Positions 33,716 through 42,036 of a DNA stretch of 64,000 nt are shown here, piece by piece. The notes beneath the pieces were generated by a model. It searched no databases. It had not been told where the DNA came from and saw only the letters and a list, made by a program, of their open reading frames with translations. How positions within the stretch are numbered: the stretch's first letter is position 1; each line of letters opens with the position of its first letter. Source of the DNA: Oscillospiraceae bacterium (GTDB taxonomy: Bacteria; Bacillota; Clostridia; Oscillospirales; CAG-272); contig SVST01000012.1 in the NCBI GenBank assembly GCA_015064155.1, forward strand, positions 1-64,000, written 5' to 3'. Made by a program: the position numbers and the translations under genes.

Positions 33716-35989
33716 TCAAACGATCACGTCGGGCGTTTCGTCCTCCTGCATCTTGTCCAGAACGTGGTGATCCAGAATTCGGACCATTGGATTTTGTACG
33801 GGTTCTTCGTCAAAAACCAAAATTTCGTTTTCGTCCTTCAGAATGGGGTAGGGCAGGTAGAGCGAATATTGCGGACCGATATTCCAGTAGCGTCCGAGAT
33901 TGAAGCCGTTGACTACGATAAAGCCCTTGGTAAAGCCGTCGGGATGGATAAAGCAATCCTTCTTCTCGGGGGCGCGGAAGCTTCCGCGATAGAACGTGGG
34001 AAGATTCGGCTTTTCGTTTTCGATGCTTTTCAGCTTGTCAAGACTGTCCATCGGGAGCGTCCAGATCTCCCAATCGGTTAAGAATTGACGGCAGGACGCG
34101 TGTACGTAAACGTAATCAAGGATGCCCTTGCGGTCGCCCAGCAACACCTCAACACCGAAATTGATACGTCCGAGATTTTCCACCAACAGATCCAGCGTGC
34201 CGCCATCGGTCAGCCAATCGGCGCATTCGATGTACTGCTTTTCATCGTTGCGGTGAATGGTTCCACGATACACACCGTTGAAGTAAACGTGCATACGGTC
34301 AGCCATTTTTCCAAAGACCAAATACTTGGGGTCAATGATTCCTTCGATCTTTTTGCGGTAGAGGATATATCCAAGGCTTTGTCCGAAATGCTCCATGGAA
34401 TAAAGCTGGTTGGACTGGTGGTGCGTGCCGATGTTGTCAAGATTTGCAAACAGACCGCCGGCGGGGGTCAGCTTGACGTCCCCGATATTTTGGACGGGGA
34501 CGGGTGCGGGGCGGGGCAGGTTTTTGCCCAAATGACGCTCCATAACCTTTTGGATTGCAAAATACTTGGGGGTACATTCGCCCCACTCGGTCAAGGGCGC
34601 GTCGTAATCATAGCTGGTGGTGTCGGCAAAGTAGGTGACCTTACGCGGATTGATCGGATCCTTGTAGAAGGCGTTTGCACCGTTATAGAATGCGTAGTTG
34701 GTGCCGCCGTGGAACATGTACATATTGAAGGATGCGTCAAGCTCTAAGTGACGCTCCACCTCGTGTGCAACGATATCCCCGTCGTATTTTCGGAAAGGCT
34801 CGCCCCACTGCGTAAAGTTGCCGACCCAGTGCTCCACACACATACGGGGCGCGTCGGGCATATAGCTGTCGAGCGCATCGTATTCGTAGGTGATTCCCTT
34901 GTGAAATCCGAAATCCAAGCAACACAGACGGTTGCCCGCGTGTCCTCCGTTGAGGAACATCTGACGGTGTCCGTCTGCGGTAAAGATCGGCACGTCGATG
35001 CCGCGATCTTCCAAAAGGCGCGCGCACCATTCCATGTAGGCATGGTCGTTTCCGAAGGAGCCGTACTCGTTTTCTGCGGCTACCATCAAAACGTTTCCAC
35101 CGTTGGTGATCAGGTGCGGCACAAGGTGCGGCAGAAGCTGATCCATGTAAGCGGTTAAGGGCTCGGTATAGGCGGGATCCATCGTGCGCAGGCGGATATC
35201 GGGGTTGGCAAGCAACCATCCGGGGAAGCCGCCAAACTCCCACTCAGCGCATACAAAGGGACCCGGGCGTACGATTGCGTAAAGACCCAGCTCCTGTGCG
35301 GTGGAAAGGAAACGCTCCAGATCCAAGCGACCCGAAAAATCGTATTCACCGGGATGCTTTTCGTGCAGGTTCCATGCGCAGTAGGTTTCCACCGTGTTGA
35401 AGCCTACGTCCTTGATCTTTTGTAAAAGCGCGGGCCATTGCTCGGGGAGCGAGCGGAAATAATGGACCGATCCGCTGTAAATGCGGAAAGGCTTTCCATC
35501 CAAGTAAAATTCACGGTTTTTCCAGGTAAAACGGGAAGCATCGTCTTTTTTTGTATTTTTGCGGAAAACAAACAGCTTACTGAAAATGTAGTTGAGAATA
35601 ATGACCAGCACTGCGGCAACCAGCTTGACGAGATATTCGTTCACCGACAAAATGTCGAAGAAGACAAGGAAGATCCCTTCTTGCAAGAGGAAGGTCAGCA
35701 CACGGCTGCCCGCAAAGCTACCGATTTCACCGAGGATGGGTAAGAATCCTCGGCGTGTACTGCGGAATACCCAAATGCGGTTGGTAACGTAAGCAAAAGC
35801 AACCGCTGCCACCCAGGCAATGAGATTGGCAATGTGAATGAGATAAACTGTTTCTTTGATTGCATCGCCCCAGAAATGGTAGAGCAGAAAGCTGACTGCC
35901 CAGTCCACAACTGTGGTCAGACCACCGAAGATCAGATACAAAAGCTGCTCACGGTAGGTAGACATTAAGTCCTTGATTTTTTTGATCAT
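33716..35989 (-). CDS. GtrA-like membrane domain fused to GH35 beta-galactosidase
   Basis: One uninterrupted 757-codon frame. Residues 1 to ~145 are a complete GtrA-family domain with four membrane helices (LLYLIFGGLTTVVDWAVSFL ... LNYIFSKLFVFRKN, the usual GtrA ending). From ~150 a full GH35 follows: FYLDGKPFRIYSGSVHYFR, the acid/base Glu308 in AAENEYGSFG, and the nucleophile Glu386 in VEHWVGNF, with beta-sandwich domains to the end. The stand-alone paralogue at 40208-42016 starts where the fusion joins (KNREFYLDG vs KDRSFYLDG), so GtrA seems to have been joined onto an intact GH35. With four helices both ends should be cytoplasmic. AAAGGAT precedes the ATG. The cysS gene lies 29 bases upstream on the same strand. 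Confidence 0.88.
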   Translation of the reverse strand: MIKKIKDLMSTYREQLLYLIFGGLTTVVDWAVSFLLYHFWGDAIKETVYLIHIANLIAWVAAVAFAYVTNRIWVFRSTRRGFLPILGEIGSFAGSRVLTFLLQEGIFLVFFDILSVNEYLVKLVAAVLVIILNYIFSKLFVFRKNTKKDDASRFTWKNREFYLDGKPFRIYSGSVHYFRSLPEQWPALLQKIKDVGFNTVETYCAWNLHEKHPGEYDFSGRLDLERFLSTAQELGLYAIVRPGPFVCAEWEFGGFPGWLLANPDIRLRTMDPAYTEPLTAYMDQLLPHLVPHLITNGGNVLMVAAENEYGSFGNDHAYMEWCARLLEDRGIDVPIFTADGHRQMFLNGGHAGNRLCCLDFGFHKGITYEYDALDSYMPDAPRMCVEHWVGNFTQWGEPFRKYDGDIVAHEVERHLELDASFNMYMFHGGTNYAFYNGANAFYKDPINPRKVTYFADTTSYDYDAPLTEWGECTPKYFAIQKVMERHLGKNLPRPAPVPVQNIGDVKLTPAGGLFANLDNIGTHHQSNQLYSMEHFGQSLGYILYRKKIEGIIDPKYLVFGKMADRMHVYFNGVYRGTIHRNDEKQYIECADWLTDGGTLDLLVENLGRINFGVEVLLGDRKGILDYVYVHASCRQFLTDWEIWTLPMDSLDKLKSIENEKPNLPTFYRGSFRAPEKKDCFIHPDGFTKGFIVVNGFNLGRYWNIGPQYSLYLPYPILKDENEILVFDEEPVQNPMVRILDHHVLDKMQEDETPDVIV

Positions 35990-36018
35990 GATTGAAACAT
36001 CCTTTTTGGGGAGGGGCT

Positions 36019-37449
36019 TTACCCGATTTGATAGGTGGTGCCGTCCTTGGTGTCGATCAAGGTGACACCCTTTGCGAGAAGCTCGGCACGGATGCGGTCT
36101 GCCTCTGCATAGTTTTTCGCTTTCTTGGCAGCGGCTCTTTGTGCGATCATGTCTTCGATCTCACGGATCACGGGATCATCGGACACGGGCTTCTGTGCTT
36201 CGGCTTCTTTTTCCCGATTGAGCGCATCTGCCTTTTCCAACAGATCAAGGCAGAGCACACGATCAAAGTCGGCAAGAAGCGCGCGCTTGGTTGCTCCGTT
36301 GGTGTCTGCCTTGAGCACGTCGTAAACGGCGGTGACGGCAAGCGAGGTGTTCAGGTCGTTGTCAAGTGCCTTGGCAAAATTCGCTTTTTGCGCGTCAAAC
36401 GCGGCCCCATCGATTTCGCCGTCCTTTTCCAGTGCCGCAACACGTGCCACCAGCTTGTTGTATGCCACCTTTGCGTTGTCCATGTTCTCGTAGGAGAACA
36501 CCAAGGATTTACGGTAGTGTGATTGCAGGCAGAAGAAGCGGTAGACCATCGGGTCGTAGCCTTTCGACTTCAGCAACGAAAGGGTGAGAAATTCGCCCTT
36601 GGACTTGCTCATCTTTCCCGAATTCGTATTCAGATGCAGAACGTGTACCCACCAGTTGCACCATTTGTGACCGAGATATGCCTCGGACTGTGCAATCTCA
36701 TTGGTGTGGTGGGGGAATGCGTTGTCGATACCGCCGCAATGGATATCAAGCTTATCGCCCAAATGCTTCATGCTGATGCAGGAGCATTCGATGTGCCAAC
36801 CGGGGTAGCCAACCCCCCAAGGGCTTTCCCATTTCAATTCTTGATCGTCGAATTTGGATTTGGTAAACCAAAGCACAAAATCGGCTTTGTTGCGCTTGTT
36901 GCCGTCTTCCTCTACGCCCTCGCGTACGCCAACGGCAAGATCCTCCTCCTCAAAGTTGTGGAAAACGTAGTATTGCTTCAATTTAGAGGTATCAAAATAA
37001 ATATTTCCGCCTGCCTCATACGCATAGCCCTTTTCCAACAGAGAGGAAATGACCTTGATAAACTCGTCGATACAGCCCGTTGCGGGTTCTACGATTTCGG
37101 GACGGCGGATGTGGAGTGCTTCGCAATCCTCAAAAAACTTGTCGGTGTAGAACTGCGCGATTTCCATCACGGTTTTTTTCTCGCGCTTGGCACCCTTGAG
37201 CATCTTATCCTCACCCGTATCGGCATCGGAGGTCAGGTGACCCACGTCGGTGATATTCATCACGCGCGTGACCTCGTAGCCCGCGTAGCGCAGATAACGG
37301 TCAAGCACGTCCTCCATGATATAGGTGCGCAGGTTTCCGATGTGTGCGAAATGGTATACGGTAGGTCCGCAGGTGTACATGCTGACCTTTCCCGCTTCAT
37401 TGGGTATAAATTCGTCTTTGGTTTTGGTTACGGAGTTATAAAGCTGCAT
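36019..37449 (-). CDS. cysS: Cysteinyl-tRNA synthetase
   Basis: A 476-residue class I synthetase. The HIGH-type motif is FAHIGNLRTYIMEDVLDRYL, KMSKS is HLNTNSGKMSKSKGEFL, and the zinc ligands include the Cys in YTCGPTVY and GWHIECSCISM with HHTNEIAQSEA. The C-terminal helical part ends KAKNYAEADRIRAELLAKGV, the usual CysRS tail. AAGGGG stands before the ATG at 37449, which lies 17 bases after the flavin reductase-like stop, so the three genes 38069 to 33716 may be one transcript from the promoter at 38113-38142. Confidence 0.96.
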   Translation of the reverse strand: MQLYNSVTKTKDEFIPNEAGKVSMYTCGPTVYHFAHIGNLRTYIMEDVLDRYLRYAGYEVTRVMNITDVGHLTSDADTGEDKMLKGAKREKKTVMEIAQFYTDKFFEDCEALHIRRPEIVEPATGCIDEFIKVISSLLEKGYAYEAGGNIYFDTSKLKQYYVFHNFEEEDLAVGVREGVEEDGNKRNKADFVLWFTKSKFDDQELKWESPWGVGYPGWHIECSCISMKHLGDKLDIHCGGIDNAFPHHTNEIAQSEAYLGHKWCNWWVHVLHLNTNSGKMSKSKGEFLTLSLLKSKGYDPMVYRFFCLQSHYRKSLVFSYENMDNAKVAYNKLVARVAALEKDGEIDGAAFDAQKANFAKALDNDLNTSLAVTAVYDVLKADTNGATKRALLADFDRVLCLDLLEKADALNREKEAEAQKPVSDDPVIREIEDMIAQRAAAKKAKNYAEADRIRAELLAKGVTLIDTKDGTTYQIG

Positions 37450-37466
37450 ATTCTATGTCCCCTTTG

Positions 37467-38069
37467 TTATTTTACAGATTTTGATTTGTCCGGTACGCGT
37501 GGCTTTTTCTTCTTTTTTGCCACCGAGAAGCCGAAGTGTCCCAGCCGTTTTCCGAGCTCGTAGTAGTCACCGTGTGCGTATGCTACGAGCTCGGCCTTTT
37601 CCAAATGAAGCTTGCCCGTATCATCCACCAGCGTTTCGTTGACGTCAACCGCTACGATATCGGCAAGAAACATATCGTGTGAGCCGAGAGCCACCACGTC
37701 GGTGACACGGCATTCCAATACCACGGGGCTATCCGAAAGGATTGGACAGTCGATCTCTTTTGCTGATTCATACGAGAGATTGCACTTGGCAAACTTGTCG
37801 TTTTTGGCACCCGTACAAACGCCGCACCAATCGGCGGCACGCACCAAGTCCCTGTTCGTGAGGTTGATGGCAAAGACACCGCTTTTTTTGATGATCTCAT
37901 AAGAATATCGCGAGGGACGTACCGAAATATAGGTTTTGGGAGGATCGGAGTTGATGATCCCTGTCCAGGCAACCGTTAATACGTTCTTTCTCTCTCCATC
38001 CGCGCAGGTGACCAGCACGGGCGGTACGGGAGCTAAAAGCGTTCCGCCTCGCCATTTGATTTTTTCCAT
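37467..38069 (-). CDS. Flavin reductase-like split-barrel protein
   Basis: A 200-residue FMN-binding split barrel of the flavin-reductase-like group. Seen: NVLTVAWTGIINSDPPKTYISV with the flavin phosphate contacts, FAINLTNRDLVRAADWCG, and CRVTDVVALGSHDMFLADIVAV. The C-terminus is basic (KKKKKPRVPDKSKS). I placed the start at the ATG at 38069, with AAAGGAG just before; a longer reading to 38102 has no site. It may reduce flavins with NAD(P)H or act as a flavin-binding redox protein. It is next to, but on a separate transcript from, the flavodoxin-like gene. Confidence 0.87.
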   Translation of the reverse strand: MEKIKWRGGTLLAPVPPVLVTCADGERKNVLTVAWTGIINSDPPKTYISVRPSRYSYEIIKKSGVFAINLTNRDLVRAADWCGVCTGAKNDKFAKCNLSYESAKEIDCPILSDSPVVLECRVTDVVALGSHDMFLADIVAVDVNETLVDDTGKLHLEKAELVAYAHGDYYELGKRLGHFGFSVAKKKKKPRVPDKSKSVK

Positions 38070-38112
38070 GCCGTTCTCCTTTCCGCTTCGGCTGTTTATC
38101 AAGACTCCGTAT

Positions 38113-38142
38113 ATTATACCATAATAACTGCGCCCTTGTCAA
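38113..38142 (-). promoter_or_regulatory. Promoter of the flavin reductase-cysS-GH35 run
   Basis: On the minus strand TTGACA (38137-38142), 18 bases, TATAAT (38113-38118). Confidence 0.75.
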
Positions 38143-38168
38143 GTTTTCTGTCGAAAAAGAAAGGGGGT

Positions 38169-38194
38169 CGCTGAAAAAGAAAGCTTTTTCAGCG
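38169..38194 (-). terminator. Terminator overlapping the flavodoxin-like stop codon
   Basis: CGCTGAAAAAG (38169-38179) pairs with CTTTTTCAGCG (38184-38194); the stem includes the TGA at 38189. CCCCCTTTCTTTTTC follows on the minus strand. Confidence 0.65.
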
Positions 38195-38806
38195 CACGAA
38201 ATTGGTGCGGACCTTGGGTTCCTTTACGGGAGTACCGTATGCTTCCTTGCCCAGTGCGATTGACTTCACCAAAAACGCTGTGTTTTCGGCAAGCTCACGC
38301 ACGGTTTGCAATCCCTCGGAATCCTCCAGGGCTTCGCCCTTTTCCGAGCCGTACAGTCCGTTCCAGTAGTGTGACGATGCCACGGGCATACCGCTGATGG
38401 TAAAGTATTTATACAGAGCGTCCAAAGTAGGGGTCTGTCCCATACGTCGCGCGACCGAAACCGCTGCACCGACCTTCATGGTTTTATCAAAGGACGTGCT
38501 GTAAAACAGACGGTTCAAAAAAGAGATCAACGTACCGTTGGCACCGGCATAATAAACGGGCGAGCCGATAATCAAGGCGTCGCAGGCTTCAAAAAGAGGG
38601 GCAATTTCATTCACCGTATCGTCAAATACGCATTTTCCGGTCTTTCGGCAGGATTTACAAGCGATACAGCCGCGGATGTCGCGCGCGCCCACGTGGACGG
38701 TCTGACAGTCCAATCCGTGGCTTTGAAATACGCGCTCCATTTCTTTCAGTGCCAGTGCCGTGTTCCCGTCGGGACGGGGACTTCCGTTGATCATTAAAAT
38801 CTTCAT
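38189..38806 (-). CDS. Flavodoxin-like NAD(P)H-dependent oxidoreductase
   Basis: A 205-residue flavodoxin-fold protein of the iron-sulfur-flavoprotein/NADPH-FMN-reductase type. FMN-binding loop: MINGSPRPDGNTALAL. The cysteine group CIACKSCRKTGKC (residues ~52-64) is where related proteins bind a compact [4Fe-4S] cluster, and GSPVYYAGANGTLISFLNRL is the second flavin loop. The ATG at 38806 follows AAGGAGAGC. A TATAAT box is present upstream near 38855, with no good -35. Likely role: general electron transfer or detoxifying reduction in an anaerobe; partner unknown. Confidence 0.88.
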   Translation of the reverse strand: MKILMINGSPRPDGNTALALKEMERVFQSHGLDCQTVHVGARDIRGCIACKSCRKTGKCVFDDTVNEIAPLFEACDALIIGSPVYYAGANGTLISFLNRLFYSTSFDKTMKVGAAVSVARRMGQTPTLDALYKYFTISGMPVASSHYWNGLYGSEKGEALEDSEGLQTVRELAENTAFLVKSIALGKEAYGTPVKEPKVRTNFVR

Positions 38807-38903
38807 GATGCTCTCCTTGTGCAAAAAAATGTTACAGTATTCTCATTATACAGCAATGCTGTGAAAAAATCTACACAATTTTCAAGAAAAAATCGGAAAA
38901 GAC

Positions 38904-38932
38904 TTGAAAAAACGAAAAAAATTGTTTATAAT
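38904..38932 (+). promoter_or_regulatory. Promoter of the EEP-family gene
   Basis: TTGAAA (38904-38909), 17 bases, TATAAT (38927-38932). Confidence 0.7.
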
Positions 38933-38964
38933 GGGAGTACTTCAGGAAAGGCAGGACTTACCAA

Positions 38965-39693
38965 GTGGCAAAATATTCGGTTATTACTTATAACGACGGC
39001 GACAACCGTACGACGCACGTGGCAGAGATTATTCAGATTCTGTCCGATTACGCGCCCGATCTGTTCGGCTTGCAGGAAACGCAAGAGATTCACATGCCGA
39101 TTTACGCGGAGGGGTTGTCTGCGTATGGGTACGTCTACTTTGATAACGACGGTACCACCTACAACAGCCAGCCGATTTTTTATCGAAAGGATAAGTTTGA
39201 GCTTCTTGAAAGCGGCATCAAGTGGCTTTCCGACACACCCGAGAAGCAGTATTCCAAATTCGAGGAATCTGCGTATACGAGAAGCTATACCTATGCATTG
39301 CTCCGTGATCTTGCCACGGGGGAAAAGCTGCTCATGGTGAACACACACATTGACTATACCTCTGCCGCAAACAAAAAGCAGATCGAAAAGCTGGTTGAAC
39401 TGACGCGCGGGGAGTATGCGGACGTTCCCATGTTTTACACCGCCGATTGGAATATGCGGCGCGATTCGAAAGGATATGCCGCCTTGAATGCGTACGGCTT
39501 CAAGGCAACCGAGGAATTTTTGCCCGATGCCAAGCTTGGGGGGACCTGCGTAGGCGGAACCACGGCGATCGATTTCTGCTTTGTGGACGAGCGCTTTTTC
39601 AAGGGTGTGGCATACAAGGTGATCAATGATCACCCGTACAGCGAAACCGCATCGGATCACTATCCCGTGTACAGTGAGATTGAAACGCTGTAA
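38965..39693 (+). CDS. Endonuclease/exonuclease/phosphatase (EEP) family protein
   Basis: A 242-residue single-domain EEP hydrolase. Metal and catalytic residues: PDLFGLQETQE (Glu), MVNTHIDYTS (His), FYTADWNMRRDS (D-x-N), and the closing SDHYPVY (Asp-His). There is no signal peptide or membrane segment. Substrates in the superfamily range from DNA to phosphoinositides and sugar phosphates; none can be picked here. The start is GTG at 38965; AGGAAAGG lies about 13 bases upstream, a bit far, and no in-frame ATG is nearby. It has its own promoter and terminator. Confidence 0.85.
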   Translation: MAKYSVITYNDGDNRTTHVAEIIQILSDYAPDLFGLQETQEIHMPIYAEGLSAYGYVYFDNDGTTYNSQPIFYRKDKFELLESGIKWLSDTPEKQYSKFEESAYTRSYTYALLRDLATGEKLLMVNTHIDYTSAANKKQIEKLVELTRGEYADVPMFYTADWNMRRDSKGYAALNAYGFKATEEFLPDAKLGGTCVGGTTAIDFCFVDERFFKGVAYKVINDHPYSETASDHYPVYSEIETL

Positions 39694-39706
39694 AAAAGAG
39701 TTTTGG

Positions 39707-39736
39707 GGGACGGCTTTTGGGAACCGTCCCTTTTTT
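39707..39736 (+). terminator. Intrinsic terminator
   Basis: GGGACGG (39707-39713) pairs with CCGTCCC (39724-39730), then TTTTTT. It ends the EEP gene. Confidence 0.8.
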
Positions 39737-39770
39737 GCCCCCTTTTTTGCTTGAAAAGCCGAAAATGGCA

Positions 39771-39799
39771 TTGACAAACCCCAAAAAGTATAGTATAAT
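39771..39799 (+). promoter_or_regulatory. Perfect consensus sigma-A promoter
   Basis: TTGACA (39771-39776), 17 bases, TATAAT (39794-39799), both exact. It drives the 99-residue orphan gene. Confidence 0.8.
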
Positions 39800-39856
39800 A
39801 AAATCAGCATAGTATGCCGTGAGGCAAAACGATAGAGCATGAAGGAGGCTGGTAAT

Positions 39857-40156
39857 ATGGCACAGGACGCACGTCCGTTGGTAGAGGGCAAATACTTGGA
39901 GTATCTGGATAAACCTCTGGTACGCGAGGAAAACACCATTTGCTATGGGGATATGAATGATAAATGTATTCTGATTCTTGAGATCATGTCCTTTAAAACC
40001 GTGAACGGAAAAGAGGTTCCCAAGGATATTTTCATTCAGGTGATCGATTCCAAGGATCCCACCAAGATCATCAAGCAGGGAAAGAAGGACGGACTTTACG
40101 ACGCGTTCAGCATCGGTCTTGTCTGGCTGGACATGGCACTCAAGTCCGCGCAATAA
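39857..40156 (+). CDS. Small conserved-looking protein of unknown function
   Basis: A 99-residue soluble protein. I do not recognise a family. It reads like a single alpha/beta domain: MAQDARPLVEGKYLEYLDKP, a strand KCILILEIMSFKTVNG, another IFIQVIDSKDPTKIIKQG and a C-terminal helix IGLVWLDMALKS. No cysteine cluster, membrane helix or signal. Good evidence that it is a real, well-expressed gene: exact consensus promoter, GAAGGAGG ribosome-binding site, and its own terminator. The ATG at 39857 is preferred over an upstream TTG-type start because of the site. Neighbours give no hint. Confidence 0.78.
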   Translation: MAQDARPLVEGKYLEYLDKPLVREENTICYGDMNDKCILILEIMSFKTVNGKEVPKDIFIQVIDSKDPTKIIKQGKKDGLYDAFSIGLVWLDMALKSAQ

Positions 40157-40169
40157 AATACGAAAAAAA

Positions 40170-40203
40170 TCCGAGCCAACCGCCAAAGCGCGTTGACTCG
40201 GAC
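40170..40203. terminator. Bidirectional terminator
   Basis: TCCGAG at 40170 pairs with CTCGGA at 40197, with inner CGC/GCG pairing; TTTTTTATT follows. It lies between the orphan gene and the converging GH35 gene. Confidence 0.75.
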
Positions 40204-40207
40204 TTTT

Positions 40208-42016
40208 TTATTGCTCGTTTCGATTTAACTCGTGGGTGTCGAGGATGCGAAGGGCGGGCGCGTTCGTTGGTTCCTCGTCAAATATCACGATCTCGTTTTC
40301 TTCCTTTAAGAGTGCTCCCGGCAGATACAGAGAAAACTGAGGACCGATCTTCCAATAGCGTCCCAAATTGAACCCGTTGACGGTGATAAAGCCCTTGCTA
40401 AAGCCGTCGGGGTGGATGAAGCAATCCGTTTGTTCGGCAGCATGGAAATATCCACGGTAAAAGGCGGGGAGATCGTTTCCGTCGTCGGCGGTGCTTGCAA
40501 GACGCTCAAGATTTTCCATGGGAAGCGTCCAAATTTCCCAATCGGTTAAGAATTGACGGCAGGATGCACTGACGTAAACGTAATCTAAAATTCCCTTGCG
40601 GTCCCCCAAAAGAAGCTCGGGGAGTGAGCGCAACCGTCCCATGTTTTCCACCAAGAGATCCAGCGTGCCGCCCTCGGTCAGCCAATCGGCGCATTCGACG
40701 TACTGCTTTTCGTCGTTTCGGCTGATCGTTGCGCGGTGAATGCCGTTGAAATAGACGTGCATACGGTCGTGTACCGTGCCGAAAATCAAATGCTTCGGGT
40801 CGATGATTCCTTCGATTTTTTTGCGGTACAGAATATAGCCGTAATCCTGTCCGAAATGCTCCATGGAAGAAAGCTGATTGGAACGGTAACGGGTGCCGAT
40901 GCGATCGAGATTTTCAAACAGACCGCCCACCCGTTCAAGACGGACGTCCCCAATGCTTTGGACGGGAACCGGCTGCGGACGGGGAAGCTGTTTTCCAAGA
41001 TGCCGTTCCATCACGCGCTGTATCGCAAAATATTTCGGGGTACATTCGCCCCATTCGGTCAAAGGGGCACCGTAATCGTAGCTGGTGGTTTCGGGGTAAT
41101 AGGTGGTTTTTCGGGGATCGTTCGGGTGATCGTGAAAGCTGATTGCGCCGTTATAAAACCCGAAATTGGTGCCGCCGTGGAACATATACATGTTGAAGCT
41201 TGCCCCCAGTGCGAGGTTTTGCTCCACCTCCCGTGCTACGATTTCTGCATCGTAAGGCTTTTGCGGAATTCCCCAGCGGTCGAAATTTCCGATCCAATGC
41301 TCCATATTCATGCGGGGAGCATCGGGCTGAACTGCCTCCAGTGCCGCGTAGAATTGCTCGGTGATTTCCCCTTTCAGTCCAAAGTCAAGACAGCACAGAC
41401 GGTTGCCCGCGTGTCCTCCCGAGAGAAACATCCGACGGCTTCCGTCCGACGTGAACACGGGGACGTCGATGCCGCGTTCCTCTAAGATACGCGCGCTCCA
41501 TTCCATGTAGTCGTGGTCGCTTCCAAAGGAGCCGTACTCGTTTTCCGCCGCAACCATCAGCACGTTTCCGCCGTGCGTGATCTGGTGCTTGGCAATACGC
41601 GGAGCCAATTCGTCCATATAGCGTTCGATTGCCGCGCACAAGGTAGGGTCGGTGGTACGGAATCGGATGCTTTCATCGGCAAGCAGCCACGCGGGGAACC
41701 CGCCGAACTCCCATTCCGCGCAAATATAAGGACCGGGACGCACGATGGCATAAAGCCCCAGCTCGTCTGCAATCGACAGAAAGCGTTCCAGATCCAAACG
41801 ACCCGAAAAATCGAACTCGCCTTTTTGCCTTTCGTGCAGATTCCACGCACAGTAGGTTTCCACGGTGTTGAAGCCTGCGTCCTTGAGCTTTTGCAGCAGC
41901 TCTCTCCATTTCTCGGGAAAGCTGCGGAAATAGTGGATGGCTCCGCTATAAATGCGAAACGGCTGTCCATCCAAATAAAAGGACCGATCCTTCCAATAAA
42001 AACGGGGTTCTTTCAT
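40208..42016 (-). CDS. GH35 beta-galactosidase
   Basis: A 602-residue family 35 glycoside hydrolase that should release beta-linked galactose from oligosaccharides. Acid/base Glu160 lies in AAENEYGSFG and the nucleophile near residue 239 in MEHWIGNFDRWG. There is no signal peptide, so it works on imported sugars. It closely resembles the GH35 half of the fusion at 33716-35989 over its whole length, so the two arose by duplication. I took the ATG at 42016, with AAAGGAG upstream; the frame is open further to 42217 only because of overlap with the desulfurase gene. The desulfurase ends 20 bases upstream on the same strand. Confidence 0.93.
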   Translation of the reverse strand: MKEPRFYWKDRSFYLDGQPFRIYSGAIHYFRSFPEKWRELLQKLKDAGFNTVETYCAWNLHERQKGEFDFSGRLDLERFLSIADELGLYAIVRPGPYICAEWEFGGFPAWLLADESIRFRTTDPTLCAAIERYMDELAPRIAKHQITHGGNVLMVAAENEYGSFGSDHDYMEWSARILEERGIDVPVFTSDGSRRMFLSGGHAGNRLCCLDFGLKGEITEQFYAALEAVQPDAPRMNMEHWIGNFDRWGIPQKPYDAEIVAREVEQNLALGASFNMYMFHGGTNFGFYNGAISFHDHPNDPRKTTYYPETTSYDYGAPLTEWGECTPKYFAIQRVMERHLGKQLPRPQPVPVQSIGDVRLERVGGLFENLDRIGTRYRSNQLSSMEHFGQDYGYILYRKKIEGIIDPKHLIFGTVHDRMHVYFNGIHRATISRNDEKQYVECADWLTEGGTLDLLVENMGRLRSLPELLLGDRKGILDYVYVSASCRQFLTDWEIWTLPMENLERLASTADDGNDLPAFYRGYFHAAEQTDCFIHPDGFSKGFITVNGFNLGRYWKIGPQFSLYLPGALLKEENEIVIFDEEPTNAPALRILDTHELNRNEQ

Positions 42017-42036
42017 CAAAGCGCTCCTTTCGGGGA

